From contig JAIUJO010000140.1 of the NCBI GenBank assembly GCA_023846275.1, forward strand, positions 873,736-937,735: a DNA stretch of 64,000 bases, given 5' to 3'. A program made the translations under genes and the position numbers. Shown here one piece after another: positions 55,232 through 64,000 of the stretch. This DNA comes from Vanilla planifolia (lineage: Eukaryota > Streptophyta > Magnoliopsida > Asparagales > Orchidaceae). The stretch's first letter is position 1; every line of letters begins with the position of its first letter. The notes beneath the pieces were generated by a model. The model was not told where the DNA came from, did not search any database, and worked only from the letters and a program-made list of their open reading frames with translations.

Positions 55232-55450
55232 TTATAGGGATTTATGCATTCTAATAAGCTCCTTCAGTAATTCTGCAACAACTAATGCAGTTTTTAAATT
55301 GCTGGACATAGGATCCAATTTAGTTTCTAGAATTTCATTTTTAACAACCGCTTCTTCCTTTTCCCCAATTGTAATTTCCAAAGCCTCTTTCATCAAAGCG
55401 ATATCAGCCTCCATCTCAAGCGCACGAAATACAAGCTTTTGATACTCATC
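55232..55450 (-). pseudogene. Exon-like block A (coiled coil, best preserved)
   Basis: A clear acceptor (GTTTTAG) precedes GATGAGTATCAAAAGC. The frame is open for 72 codons and ends with TAA at 55232-55234. It includes ALEMEADIALMKEALEITIG and GEKEEAVVKNEILETKLD, a strongly amphipathic Glu/Leu-rich helix. Its phase-0 acceptor fits the phase-0 donor of block B (ASQYQ joined to DEYQKLV). I see no donor before the stop. It is either a new C-terminus or a decayed exon end. It resembles the conserved tail segment with EMExxIAxLxEEL and EKEEAxSRNE that I recall from KIN-12-type kinesins; this is unverified. Confidence 0.62.
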
Positions 55451-55799
55451 CTAAAACAATACATGCCAAAAACATAATGCACAAAACTAAATCAAATCTA
55501 TTCACTTAATATAAGGATTTGAATATCAATCATTAGTATAAATTAAATAGAAAAAGATTATATGGAAAATAAGCTTTCAAGTTCAAAAACCCTGTCCACA
55601 TGCTCAGGCCTAGCTCAATAAAATTCATGATTTGGTGAAGCATACTAAAAAATTAAGAAACAAACCTTTGTTCTTATAGTTGCATCTTATATGATTATTA
55701 TATTACTTCTTGCATTATTGCTATTTACTAACTAGATGATAAATTAACTGGCAATTGCTTAGGGTTTAGTATAAACAGAACACAAGCAGACTTCCATAC

Positions 55800-55924
55800 C
55801 TGATATTGGCTTGCAAATGTTTTTGGGATAGCACATTTCACTAATGCTTCAACATATTGTATTCTAAAAAAGCTTGTTGATCTTGCAAGCTTTTAACTTC
55901 TCGTTCAATCTGAGCTTTCACACT
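55800..55924 (-). pseudogene. Exon-like block B (coiled coil, frame change inside)
   Basis: Acceptor CCTTTCTAG precedes AGTGTGAAAGC, and the donor is TATCAG|GTATGG. The frame VKAQIEREVKSLQDQQAFLE runs to a stop in the middle. A second frame, EALVKCAIPKTFASQYQ, is open to the donor. Both halves look genuine, so the exon carries a one- or two-base change that breaks the frame. Confidence 0.58.
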
Positions 55925-56002
55925 CTAGAAAGGAAATGTTCATCTTTAATGTAGAAAATTTAAAAAAACTCTAATTAACACATCTATGAAAACAATAATT
56001 AC

Positions 56003-56203
56003 CTAGCTTTACTTTGTCTTGGATTGTACTCTTCAATTTGCTTTTGATATCCTTGAATTTTTATTTTCTAGTATCAAGTTCCTTTTTGAGAGATTCTTTC
56101 TCACTAGCAAGAGAAGAAGAAGATAACCATGACACTACTTTTTGAAGAGTGTAAATCTGAGAAAGGAGTTCTTCCTTCTCCATATCATTCGAAAGGCCTT
56201 GTG
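56003..56203 (-). pseudogene. Exon-like block C (coiled coil, internal stop)
   Basis: From acceptor TGTTGTAAG the frame reads AQGLSNDMEKEELLSQIYTL, then a Ser-rich piece and SLASEKESLKKELDTRK. A TAA stop follows, after which the same frame continues KFKDIKSKLKSTIQDKVKL to a CTAG|GTAATT donor. That both sides of the stop keep coiled-coil character in one frame argues for a point change in a former gene. Phase with block B does not match at this donor; an upstream AAA|GTAAAG site would give a match. Confidence 0.58.
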
Positions 56204-56391
56204 CTTACAACATTAGCATGGATCAAAAATAGCATGGAAACATCATCCTAAAAAAAATAAAAAGGGAAAGACATGATTTAGCTAACCACAGTAATTAGTT
56301 AGCAAATAGATTCTACGTTCGAGTGATATGCTTAGAGGAGGAATTGTGTATTTTTACTAGAGAAATAAAAATCAAGGTCATCATATCATAC

Positions 56392-56450
56392 CTTCTTAAA
56401 CTTGAATTTCTTAATTTTCTTGATCATAAATCTATTGTCATAGAAATGGC
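56392..56450 (-). pseudogene. Possible small exon D
   Basis: A 59-bp segment lies between a good acceptor (CTCATTTTAG) and a good donor (AAGAAG|GTATGA). One frame is open and very Lys-rich (DNRFMIKKIKKFKFKK). The phase does not fit block C, and the peptide is not clearly related to its neighbours. Confidence 0.25.
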
Positions 56451-57180
56451 CTAAAATGAGAGACTTAATTGTGTCACACACACTCCATGGGAATGGTCTT
56501 AAGACACTTAAAGTATAACATTATAGAATATGAAATTTAGCAGTTTATGGGAACCAAATTATTATCTCACAAGGGGAGAATTGAGCAGGTATTCAAACTG
56601 ATATTAATAAGTTTTTTCATTTAAAGATAATGCAAATGTAATGATCAACATGTAAGATTTTTTCTTTAACAACTATAATGATCAACATGTAATGTTTGTC
56701 ATATAGCCCATATTATGAGAGTAATGAGCGGATATATATGTGATGTTAATTTGCTCTTCAAAAAAGTAAGATATGAATCACAATAATATGCAATAATTAA
56801 ATATCTCTGAAACAACAACATATAATGAACATATATATTATGTGGAAGAAGTGGGGGTCATTGATAGAGCACTCCTTAGGCAATCAAGAATCATCAAGTT
56901 TGACGACAAATCATTTGAACATACAAAAGAAAAGTTTCTCAAAATCAAGTCATTTCCATCATACCTATTAGTAGAGCTTAAGCTAGAAAAATATGAACAA
57001 GACTAATCTAAAAGTAGTCAATTAGGAATGTCAAAGTAGGGTAGGCAGGCTTCAATTATATGCAATTATTTTCCCAACATAAGCTTTCGCCAATGACAAG
57101 GAAAAAGAAATACACAAATCATGCTATATAATATTGCAGTTGTTTTTTTGGGTTGACTAATAATCATTCATATGGGAAAC

Positions 57181-57229
57181 TGACCCTTCAAATTCTATCT
57201 TCTTTCTTGGATAAGCTCTCTTGGGCTTC
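57181..57229 (-). pseudogene. Possible small exon E (coiled coil)
   Basis: After TTGTTCAAAG the frame KEAQESLSKKEDRI is coiled-coil-like and ends at TGA. The overlapping frame reads EFEGSVSHM. I recall a similar pattern (acidic coil, then LExSVxELE) in KIN-12 tails, so this may be an exon with a small frame change. A 30-codon ATG frame at 57157-57246 overlaps it, rich in Arg and Lys. It is probably the shadow frame. Confidence 0.33.
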
Positions 57230-57918
57230 CTTTGAACAAAAGGCATTTCAGTATTTTACAAAGTCAAATTAAGCAAATTAAGATGGTGCAATATTGCTCA
57301 TGGCACTCTATTCATTCCATTAATTTTTTAACTACATTTGATAATGGTTGATGCTATGGATGAATCATTTGGTATTAAACCATCATCTTTGACATATATG
57401 GCCAAGACCAAAACTTCGCAAAAGGAAATGAACAAACAGCAATACATGATGAAGATTCCAACCAATCTTTGGAATAATAGGTAGCATAGCTAATACAAAC
57501 AATTCAAGGCATTGCATAGATAATTACAAAGTAATAACTTATCATGATAAAGGCACCATAATATGTAACCCGAAAAATACATCACCACCAAAGTTGAATG
57601 AAGCCAATTAAAAGAGGTAGGTTAAGGTTGTCTAAGCCTAATGGAGAATATCAAAGAGGTTGATCTATGTTAATCTATGCCCTCAAAATTTAAAGAACAA
57701 CAAATACTCTTAAAAGTTGAGGCCAAGGTCGATTTCCAAACTTATGAGGGAAAATGAATGCCAATGTAATATTTACGACTAAAGAAAGTAGCAAGTGATC
57801 ATCAAACAATGCCTTAGAGTTGGAATCACCATGCAATGAATAAATCCTAAAAGCTTTCTAGATGGAGTGGTACAAAAATAAATAGTCCCAAATCAAAAAT
57901 ATCGAAAAATGTTTTGAA

Positions 57919-57930
57919 CAACACACACAC
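57919..57930. repeat. Short AC run
   Basis: CAACACACACACAC precedes an A run. It is a minor dinucleotide repeat. Confidence 0.7.
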
Positions 57931-58829
57931 AAAAAAGCTTTCTTCACCTTAGCAAGCCACTCCTTGAAACTCCTCATAGACCCTCCTTTCTAAATTCTAA
58001 TCAAAATGTCCACCTTTCCCTAATTTCATGTCAATCTCTCCCTTGTTGTTTTGCTTTAAGCTATTACTTTGTTTTTTCTTTAGCACCCAATTGTACCACA
58101 ACTCCCTACCTTTTTTAATAATGATGCAAAACAACATCAAGTAGAGGAGACTAGGTCTCTTACCATATAACTTAAAAGAAACTATTTTTCATTTAACATT
58201 ACATTGTTACTTTAATATAAAGTTCATATATTGAGTTTAGTCCTCAACCCCAAAAAAACCTCCAATTCCAACAAAATAATAGCCTTGGAATTGTCATATA
58301 GAGATTTTGGAAATCTATATTTTTAAAATCTAAGTCATTCTTTATTGACACAAAAATGTCGCACACTTGTTACCAACAAATATGCATGCTTAAAACTAAA
58401 CAATTAATCTCAAACAACATGCAAATCATATTTAATCATAGTATTTCAGACAAATACATTGGAAAAAAACAATTTTAACAAGATTATTTTGAACCTACAA
58501 AGATAATATGTTAACCATGTTTGAAATCTGACTTCGAGAATTTCATTCAAGAGAGTACATTCTAAGGCATTACTAAACCAACCAATCTAAGGTAAGGTCT
58601 ATACATGTCACTAATGATACCTAATCAACTCTAGAAGACTATCTTGATGGATTTTCTTGGAGGCTTATCGATGATAAAATGATTTCACAATTTCTTCTTA
58701 TGATTAAGAATATCATTTTAAGATGATAGAGTGCAAATAGGATATCAAGGGTTAAAAGCAACACATTTTTCTTAATCTATTGTGTGCCTAATTTTCATTA
58801 AATCAAACTATCCACAGTTCCATTATTTA

Positions 58830-59250
58830 GAGCTCATTCAAGGTGGTATGTCTAATATATCTACCATAAAGCTCATTCAACTTGGATTTTGAAATAAGCC
58901 CAACAAATAGTGTCAAAGTATTAACAAAATAGAAGGTATAAAAATTATCAAGAATATTTGAATAGTTCAAACCACTTCAAGATGTAGTTGATGCTCTTGC
59001 AACATAAGTATAGAAAGAGACATGATATGCAAAAAATCAACACATACACAAATCAATTGTTTGGAGCCCATTTAAGGTGTGCCTAATATATCTATCATAG
59101 AACCCACTCAACTTCGATCTTTAAATAAACCCAACCAATAAAGACAAATAAAAGGTATAAAAGAGTATCAAAAATATTTAAAAAATTTAAATTGCTATCA
59201 AGATGTGGTTGAACGTCTTGCAACAGTACAAAAAGAGACATGATATACAT
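58830..59250. repeat. 234-bp imperfect tandem duplication
   Basis: Copy 1 starts at 58830 (GAGCTCATTCAAGGTG) and copy 2 at 59064 (GAGCCCATTTAAGGTG). Both share CTAATATATCTA, a CTCAACTT-like word, AGGTATAAAA, TCAAGATGT, a CTTGCAACA word and AAAGAGACATGATAT, in the same order. Copy 2 ends near 59250. The copies are visibly diverged. The sequence is not related to the satellite. Confidence 0.88.
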
Positions 59251-60566
59251 CATCAATAAGAGAATTTAGGAGATCTAGGATGGTTTTATATAATAAAAGA
59301 ATAAAAAAGGGACTAAGAAAGCTAAAACCAATTTGATATACATTATTTTGATTCCTAAAGAATATCAATGATAAAATTTATTGGATAAACTTATTTCCAT
59401 AAAGAGAAATCAATACTGATAAATCTAGAGAACCTAAAATTACTTGAGCATTTCATAATTGATAAGGAATTTCATGAGACATTATCTCCTATGTCTGACT
59501 TTATTATGGAAACAAAAACTGTATTGTCAAAGTATATGATTTTTTAGAATTACTAAAACACCCCTAGGTGAGGGACAAAAGTCCCAATTTACATCATCTA
59601 AAATGCACAAATGCCATAGGCGACTAATTAAGAATAATTTAGAGGAAGAAAATATGAGTTTCGTTATCTCATGTTCTCTATTTAAAAATAACCAAAAGAC
59701 TCTCCAACAAATCCTTTTCTACTTAAAAAATATTCTAAGATACTTAAATCCTTTAAAAAGGACAAATGATCAAGATAACAACAACAAAAGTAAACAATAT
59801 AGTCTTGACATGCCCCAACAACAATTGTCGTATGTTTAAATGACCTTGAAGAAAAATTCTTCTAGCCACAAGAGGTATTAACCCATGAGGAAGGGTTGCA
59901 AAGAGACCTTGAGAGTGTTTGGCACCCAATGAAGATTGCCCAAAACTTGAGATAGTGAGATCAAGCATAAAGCCACTTGAGATGATGAGCTTGAAAGGTT
60001 AAGACACAACAAGTAACAAGCATAAAGTTCCGCCGGTTGTCAAAGATTTCCTCAAGAATTGCACTCTAAGGATGGAGATTTGACAAGAAGAGCAAAGAAG
60101 TTGAGCAATTTGACATGAGAACCAAAACTACAAAACTTAAATAGAGGTAATACAAAAACTCTAAGAGAAAGCCATCAAGAAATCTAGCAAAGAGTTGAGG
60201 ACTAGTTCTGGAGGTAATTCTACAATCCAAATGCCAACCTAGAAAAGAGAAGACTCAAGAAATTCTATAAGATGCTTTCTAAATTAATCATTAGAGAAAT
60301 AACCCAATAAAAATGAGTAACACTATTTTTAAACCAAGTAGAAGCATCTGATGAATTATTAAATATGATAAGAGTTTTAAATAAATTCAACACCATTGTA
60401 ATCTAAAGTGTTTCCTTATAGAACTAATAAGAGTTGTACTATAAAATATATTAAGTACTATTATATGTAATCATTAGTAATTTTCATATGCATATGCTTT
60501 AAAACCAAGTGTTAGAAGTAAGGAAGCATAACCTTCAACTAAAAATCTTTGTTCTCCTCTCCCTGT

Positions 60567-60589
60567 CTCTATCTATCTATCTATCTATC
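60567..60589. repeat. (TCTA)n microsatellite
   Basis: TCTCTATCTATCTATCTATC in a CT-rich setting, about five units. Confidence 0.9.
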
Positions 60590-61534
60590 CCACTCTCCCC
60601 TAGCCACCTCTCTTGCATGATTACTCTTCATTTATTCAAAAACAATCTTATGAATTTCCCTATATAGTGATTGAGTTAAATAACGAATATGGGTTGTGGA
60701 AGGATCAAGTAGATTAATTTAGCTATGGTAAGTGTCATCATTGCAAAGAATTGGACTAGAATGATCATTAAATCTTGCCATGTGATACAATAAAATTGGT
60801 TGGAAGAAAAGGTTTATATAGTTTTCATTTACACTAAACCAAAAGGTAACCATTAAAATATATTGATGTTAATCAGAACAATTAGGCAAGTCTCCAATCG
60901 TCTTAAGCAAATAAGAAAAAAACTTAGTCGCACAAATTGGAGGTAGAAGTACAAGATAATATAAGAGACTTTTCCTTTCAAGTAAGGTGTAAGAATTGAA
61001 GTAAAAAGAGGACATGCATCTCCATTACTATACAAGCAACCCATACTCATAATTGTGAATATCTTGATGATTTATGAAATAACCCTTAGTAGCTAAAGGG
61101 ATAACAAGGAAAATGTAACTCAAGTCAAAATACAATTTTATTAATCCAATGAAGTTGTAAATATTTCCTTGCAAAGGTATATCCCCAAAATAGATTATAA
61201 CAAACTACCAAGTTAGGAATGATAACATGACATAGATTTTGAGTAAACAAAATATATTCACCAGCTTCTTTATCTACTACACAACTTCTCTTCAAATGTT
61301 GCCTAGCTAGGTGCTCACTTTTAACATATCTATTTTTTTAAAACAACCATGAGTAGGACAATAATTGCAATGATGGCCTTGATTCAACCAAAACCAACTT
61401 TTGCTAGAAAAGACATGCCAAAATTCATGATTTCAAGGGTGAAAAAAAATTAGATAAAGTAGCAAAGAGAACAACAATATATGCCATATCTATTACACGG
61501 ATAACAAATAAGCACAAAAAGATGCAAGAATTAC

Positions 61535-61683
61535 CTTTATTATTTAAAAAAGAAGGAGAAAAGCTTCATGAAGTCTTTGGGAATGGCTAAAAGATTTTCA
61601 AACCAATCTTTTAAAAGGCCAAAGTGCAAAGCATTTTCTCCAACTTCATCAAAAAGCTTTTGAGTTGAGTCACCAACTAACTT
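61535..61683 (-). pseudogene. Exon-like block F
   Basis: Acceptor ATATTTTTAG precedes AAGTTAGTTGGTG, and the donor is TAATAAAG|GTAATT. The frame is open for about 43 codons: KLVGDSTQKLFDEVGENALH, then a Trp- and Leu-containing part (LLKDWFENLLAIPKDF). Two stop codons lie just before the donor. A run of this length bounded by splice sites is unlikely by chance. The peptide looks helical but is not a classic heptad coil. Confidence 0.52.
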
Positions 61684-61877
61684 CTAAAAATATGACAAAC
61701 TAATTATTATATCTTTCTTTTTTCACTCTGAAGAGAACCCAAAAAGATGTTTTGAAAACCAAGCATATCAGAATAGCTAGGATAAATGTTCTTCCAAAAT
61801 GAATATTTCAATGTTCCAATATAAAAAAGAATAATAAAAAGGAAAGATCATTTCCCTAGAAAAAGTAAACAATGCAT

Positions 61878-61964
61878 CTAAAAATTGTTAGAGAGTGTAT
61901 AGAAAACCAGATCATCATAAACTACTCTTGTAATTTCTTGGGCATTCCTGACTTCTCGTTGAAG
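61878..61964 (-). pseudogene. Exon-like block G
   Basis: Acceptor TTCTCTTTTAG precedes CTTCAACGAGAAG. The frame LQREVRNAQEITRVVYDDLV continues eight codons further to a TAG at 61878-61880. No clear donor follows the open frame; a CTG|GTTTTC site inside it is possible. The start is coiled-coil-like, in agreement with its neighbours. Confidence 0.48.
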
Positions 61965-62480
61965 CTAAAAGAGAACCACAAAATACAAGGGAGTTAATAA
62001 TAGCACATTGAACACAATTCAAAACACATTAATTGAGCTCAATTATTTTACACATCATACAACTAAGAAAATTTTATGCAAAATTTTCAATTGAAAAAAA
62101 ATTGAATGAAATGTTGCAATTAACATCACAAAAATGTTATTCTCTTATAAGAAAATAACCTTTAGAATGAAGTAAACAATCCATATGAAATGATGGTCAA
62201 CGTAAAGTTTCATCATTATGCAATGCACAGTTCTCCTAAAAAGCATTTAAAATCAAAAAAAGTCATCTGTGTAACAGCCAACACCATCAGAATATAAACT
62301 TGTTAAGTAGTACTACAAGTTGGTAGTGCACTATTTTAAAGCTAAGAGAGAAATTGCAATATTATTTAAAAACATAGATATGTGGTTGAGGATTAAAAAC
62401 GATGGAAATGATTAGGGGAGATACATCCAGACGTATATAGAGGGATTTAACAATAAAATAGGATGCTAAGCAAGTTCTAC

Positions 62481-62557
62481 CTGTAAGCCATTTGTCTTTT
62501 TTCTACAAGTTGTTGCCAACCACTGCTACGCTTCTCCATTGTAACCATCAGAGTAAG
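62481..62557 (-). pseudogene. Exon-like block H (coiled coil)
   Basis: The frame VTMEKRSSGWQQLVEKRQMA is open from 62557 to a strong donor, GCTTACAG|GTAGAA. The acceptor is not clear; a stop sits just upstream of the open part. Composition (Glu, Lys, Gln, Arg) fits a coiled-coil tail. Confidence 0.45.
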
Positions 62558-63110
62558 TTAAAAATGAAAAATGATAAGAGGAAATGAAAAATGTCAAAAT
62601 ATGAAGCCAAGTCTTTTAGGTGCATGACAAGCTTAGAAATTGTAAACAATAAAGAAGTATATTGCATGATCAGAGGATTAAACAAAAAGATAAACAAATA
62701 AATTAAAATTAAAATGTATATACATAACGAACAACACAACAATAATTTACAATGCAAAGAACTCAAACAATTACAAGGAAAAAAAGGTGAACCTTTTGAG
62801 ATAAAGAATGTTAAGAATGTAATATTCTCATAACTAAAGAGTGTGATTGATGAGGAGGATTACAAGCAAAACAAAGCTAATGAGGGCCATAAACAGTATC
62901 AAAACTATTAAAGACAGCCTTGACTAATCTTAAGATGTTGGCTGAACAAACCGAACGACAAAATGATTGAGCTTCATTTTGGAAAAACTTTCGTTCTCTT
63001 TTACTTTATGAAATTATATACTAAAAAAAATTCTGCAACTCCATGGTAAATAATGTATTTATAACCATAAAAAGTTTTGAAGTAATTTGTTTTAAAGAAA
63101 AATAAAACTT

Positions 63111-63329
63111 ATGCCCACATTGAATCTTAGACCTCTTATCAGCAAGACAGGGCCAATTCCAAAAGAGCTACAACTCATTAGAAATTTGGCAACATTTTTA
63201 AGAGGCAATAACATCAAATATTTGGACAAAGACATTAAACATAGCTTAGTTCGAGCAAATAAAGTACAAGTCACTTCTTTGCCTAACTTCATAAACTTTT
63301 TCTTTGCAAGTCATGTTAGGAATCCATAA
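63111..63329. other. Segment open on both strands, unknown
   Basis: The + strand has a 72-codon ATG frame and the - strand a 66-codon ATG frame over the same bases. Both are unusually free of stops for DNA this AT-rich, and base composition is less AT-rich than around it. I recognise neither peptide. It could be a captured gene or retroelement fragment inside an intron. Confidence 0.3.
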
Positions 63330-63346
63330 TAAAGCCAGTGTCATAC

Positions 63347-63385
63347 CTGGAAGGCCAATCTTATTATGACCACCACCATGAAGAA
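63347..63385 (-). pseudogene. Possible 39-bp micro-exon I
   Basis: An acceptor TGTTTTGTAG and a donor CTTCCAG|GTATGA enclose 39 bp. One frame reads LHGGGHNKIGLP. Splice signals are good but the peptide is unlike the other blocks, so this may be chance. Confidence 0.2.
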
Positions 63386-63904
63386 CTACAAAACATTTCA
63401 TGTTGCACATGTGACAAGGCTATTACCAGATCTTTCAAGCACAACTCCTAATCTAGTAGATTAAAGCCAATCCAATGCCATCCCCTGTAGTCTCAAATAT
63501 GTTAATGACTAATTAATTTAATCACTAGATGTTCCATATACCATAAAGAATAAAATACAAGTATTTATTTGGTTTAAAGAAGTGAACATGAAACCTAAAT
63601 TTTAGCAATATTCTGAATTGAAATCAATAAGCCATACAAATAACCTAATAAAAAACATTGTCTCTTTTTAGAAATAGATAATATACTATGACTTCCTTTA
63701 GCCATGATAGGACACCAGAAGGCAACTTAACAGTAAGGGAAAATTTGATGCTCTAGCCTGAAATGTTTTTGTAGGCTAACCATAAGCAAGTTTACAAATA
63801 AAAGGCAATTAGCAACTAGCAACAAAAAGTCCGTATAACCATCACATAAATAATGAAAAAAAAAGAATTAGATTGCCAATCAACCAAAGGAAAAAAGCAC
63901 AAAC

Positions 63905-64000
63905 CTTAAACGAATAACTTTTTTCATCCCTTTCTGAACATAATATCAGTGAGTTGAGATTCTAGATCTTCCTTTCTTGCTCCAATAACCTTATCTCTCA
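63905..64000 (-). pseudogene. Exon-like block J (coiled coil), cut by window edge
   Basis: The frame RDKVIGARKEDLESQLTDIM is open from the window edge and then meets a TGA. A neighbouring frame, CSERDEKSYSFK, stays open to the donor TTTAAG|GTTTGT. The pair looks like one coiled-coil exon with a small frame change. It continues beyond 64000, so the gene's 5' part is outside the window. Confidence 0.48.

Larger units (their letters stand above)
57247..61534. other. Large intron-like gap, no exon recognised
   Basis: About 4.3 kb of AT-rich sequence between exon-like blocks E and F. It contains a short AC run (57919-57930), a 234-bp tandem duplication (58830-59250) and a TCTA microsatellite (60567-60589). 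Short frames at 59603, 59753 and 60853 have no recognisable motif. Intron expansion like this is common in large plant genomes. Confidence 0.5.
54743..64000 (-). pseudogene. Decayed multi-exon coiled-coil gene, possibly KIN-12/POK-like kinesin tail
   Basis: A series of short blocks on the - strand encode Glu-, Lys-, Leu- and Gln-rich peptides typical of coiled coils. Several are bounded by pyrimidine-AG acceptors and GT donors; the best are at 63905, 62481, 61964, 61683/61535, 56003, 55924/55800, 55450, 55125/55011 and 54743. The order (EKEELLSQI, SLASEKESLKKEL, VKAQIEREVKSLQ, EMEADIALMKEAL, GEKEEAVVKNEILE) matches what I remember of the tails of plant KIN-12 phragmoplast-orienting kinesins. 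That is recollection, not a search. In intact relatives such a tail would position a microtubule motor; no motor domain is in the window. Stops or frame changes occur in several exons, so it is probably a decayed duplicate. It might instead be another long coiled-coil gene, or contain assembly errors. The 5' part lies to the right of the window. Confidence 0.55.

Noticed and set aside
61325-61420. Zinc-knuckle-like Cys/His pattern on the - strand, suggesting a retroelement gag
   Set aside because: Only part of the Cys/His spacing is present and it stands alone in an intron-like region. It is not enough to call an element.

Overview
The window looks like non-genic nuclear DNA from a plant with a large, repeat-rich genome. 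The reasons are: about 49 kb of tandem and simple repeats; a decayed Ty3/gypsy LTR-retrotransposon of plant type; and at the right edge a decayed, intron-rich copy of a long coiled-coil gene whose motif order recalls the tail of plant KIN-12 (POK-type) kinesins. That family name comes from memory and is unverified. I see no bacterial or viral gene, rRNA, tRNA or CRISPR array. I cannot name the species.

Layout. (1) 1-2757: imperfect polypurine GAA/AAG array with GAT and AAT sub-blocks. (2) 2758-15130: a very long, degenerate, alternating pyrimidine-purine array built of TG, TGCATG and TATG, with G and T on the + strand. (3) 15131-15267: short unique spacer. (4) 15268-48905: an old, AT-rich satellite with a monomer of roughly 400-425 bp and about 80 diverged copies. 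The array changes direction twice: forward to about 24.95 kb, reversed to about 45.75 kb, then forward again. Both turning points fall in about the same part of the monomer. Many copies keep a dyad, CTCATC-NN-GATGAG. (5) 48906-52589: AT-rich sequence with no recognisable gene. (6) 52590-53800: Ty3/gypsy pol fossil on the - strand. (7) 54743-64000 and probably beyond: at least nine, perhaps twelve, exon-like blocks on the - strand, several ending at plausible GT/AG splice borders. They encode heptad-like, Glu/Lys/Leu-rich peptides. Several carry stops or frame changes, so I call it a pseudogene. Its largest intron holds a 234-bp tandem duplication and small microsatellites.

Almost all long open frames in the first 15 kb are artefacts of the repeats. 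A CTT/TCT strand has no stop triplets, and TGTGTG/CACACA reads as Cys-Val or His-Thr in every frame. No intact protein-coding gene is supported anywhere in the window. The most interesting parts are the satellite with its two same-phase inversions and dyad, the chain of three low-complexity blocks, and the relic coiled-coil gene.
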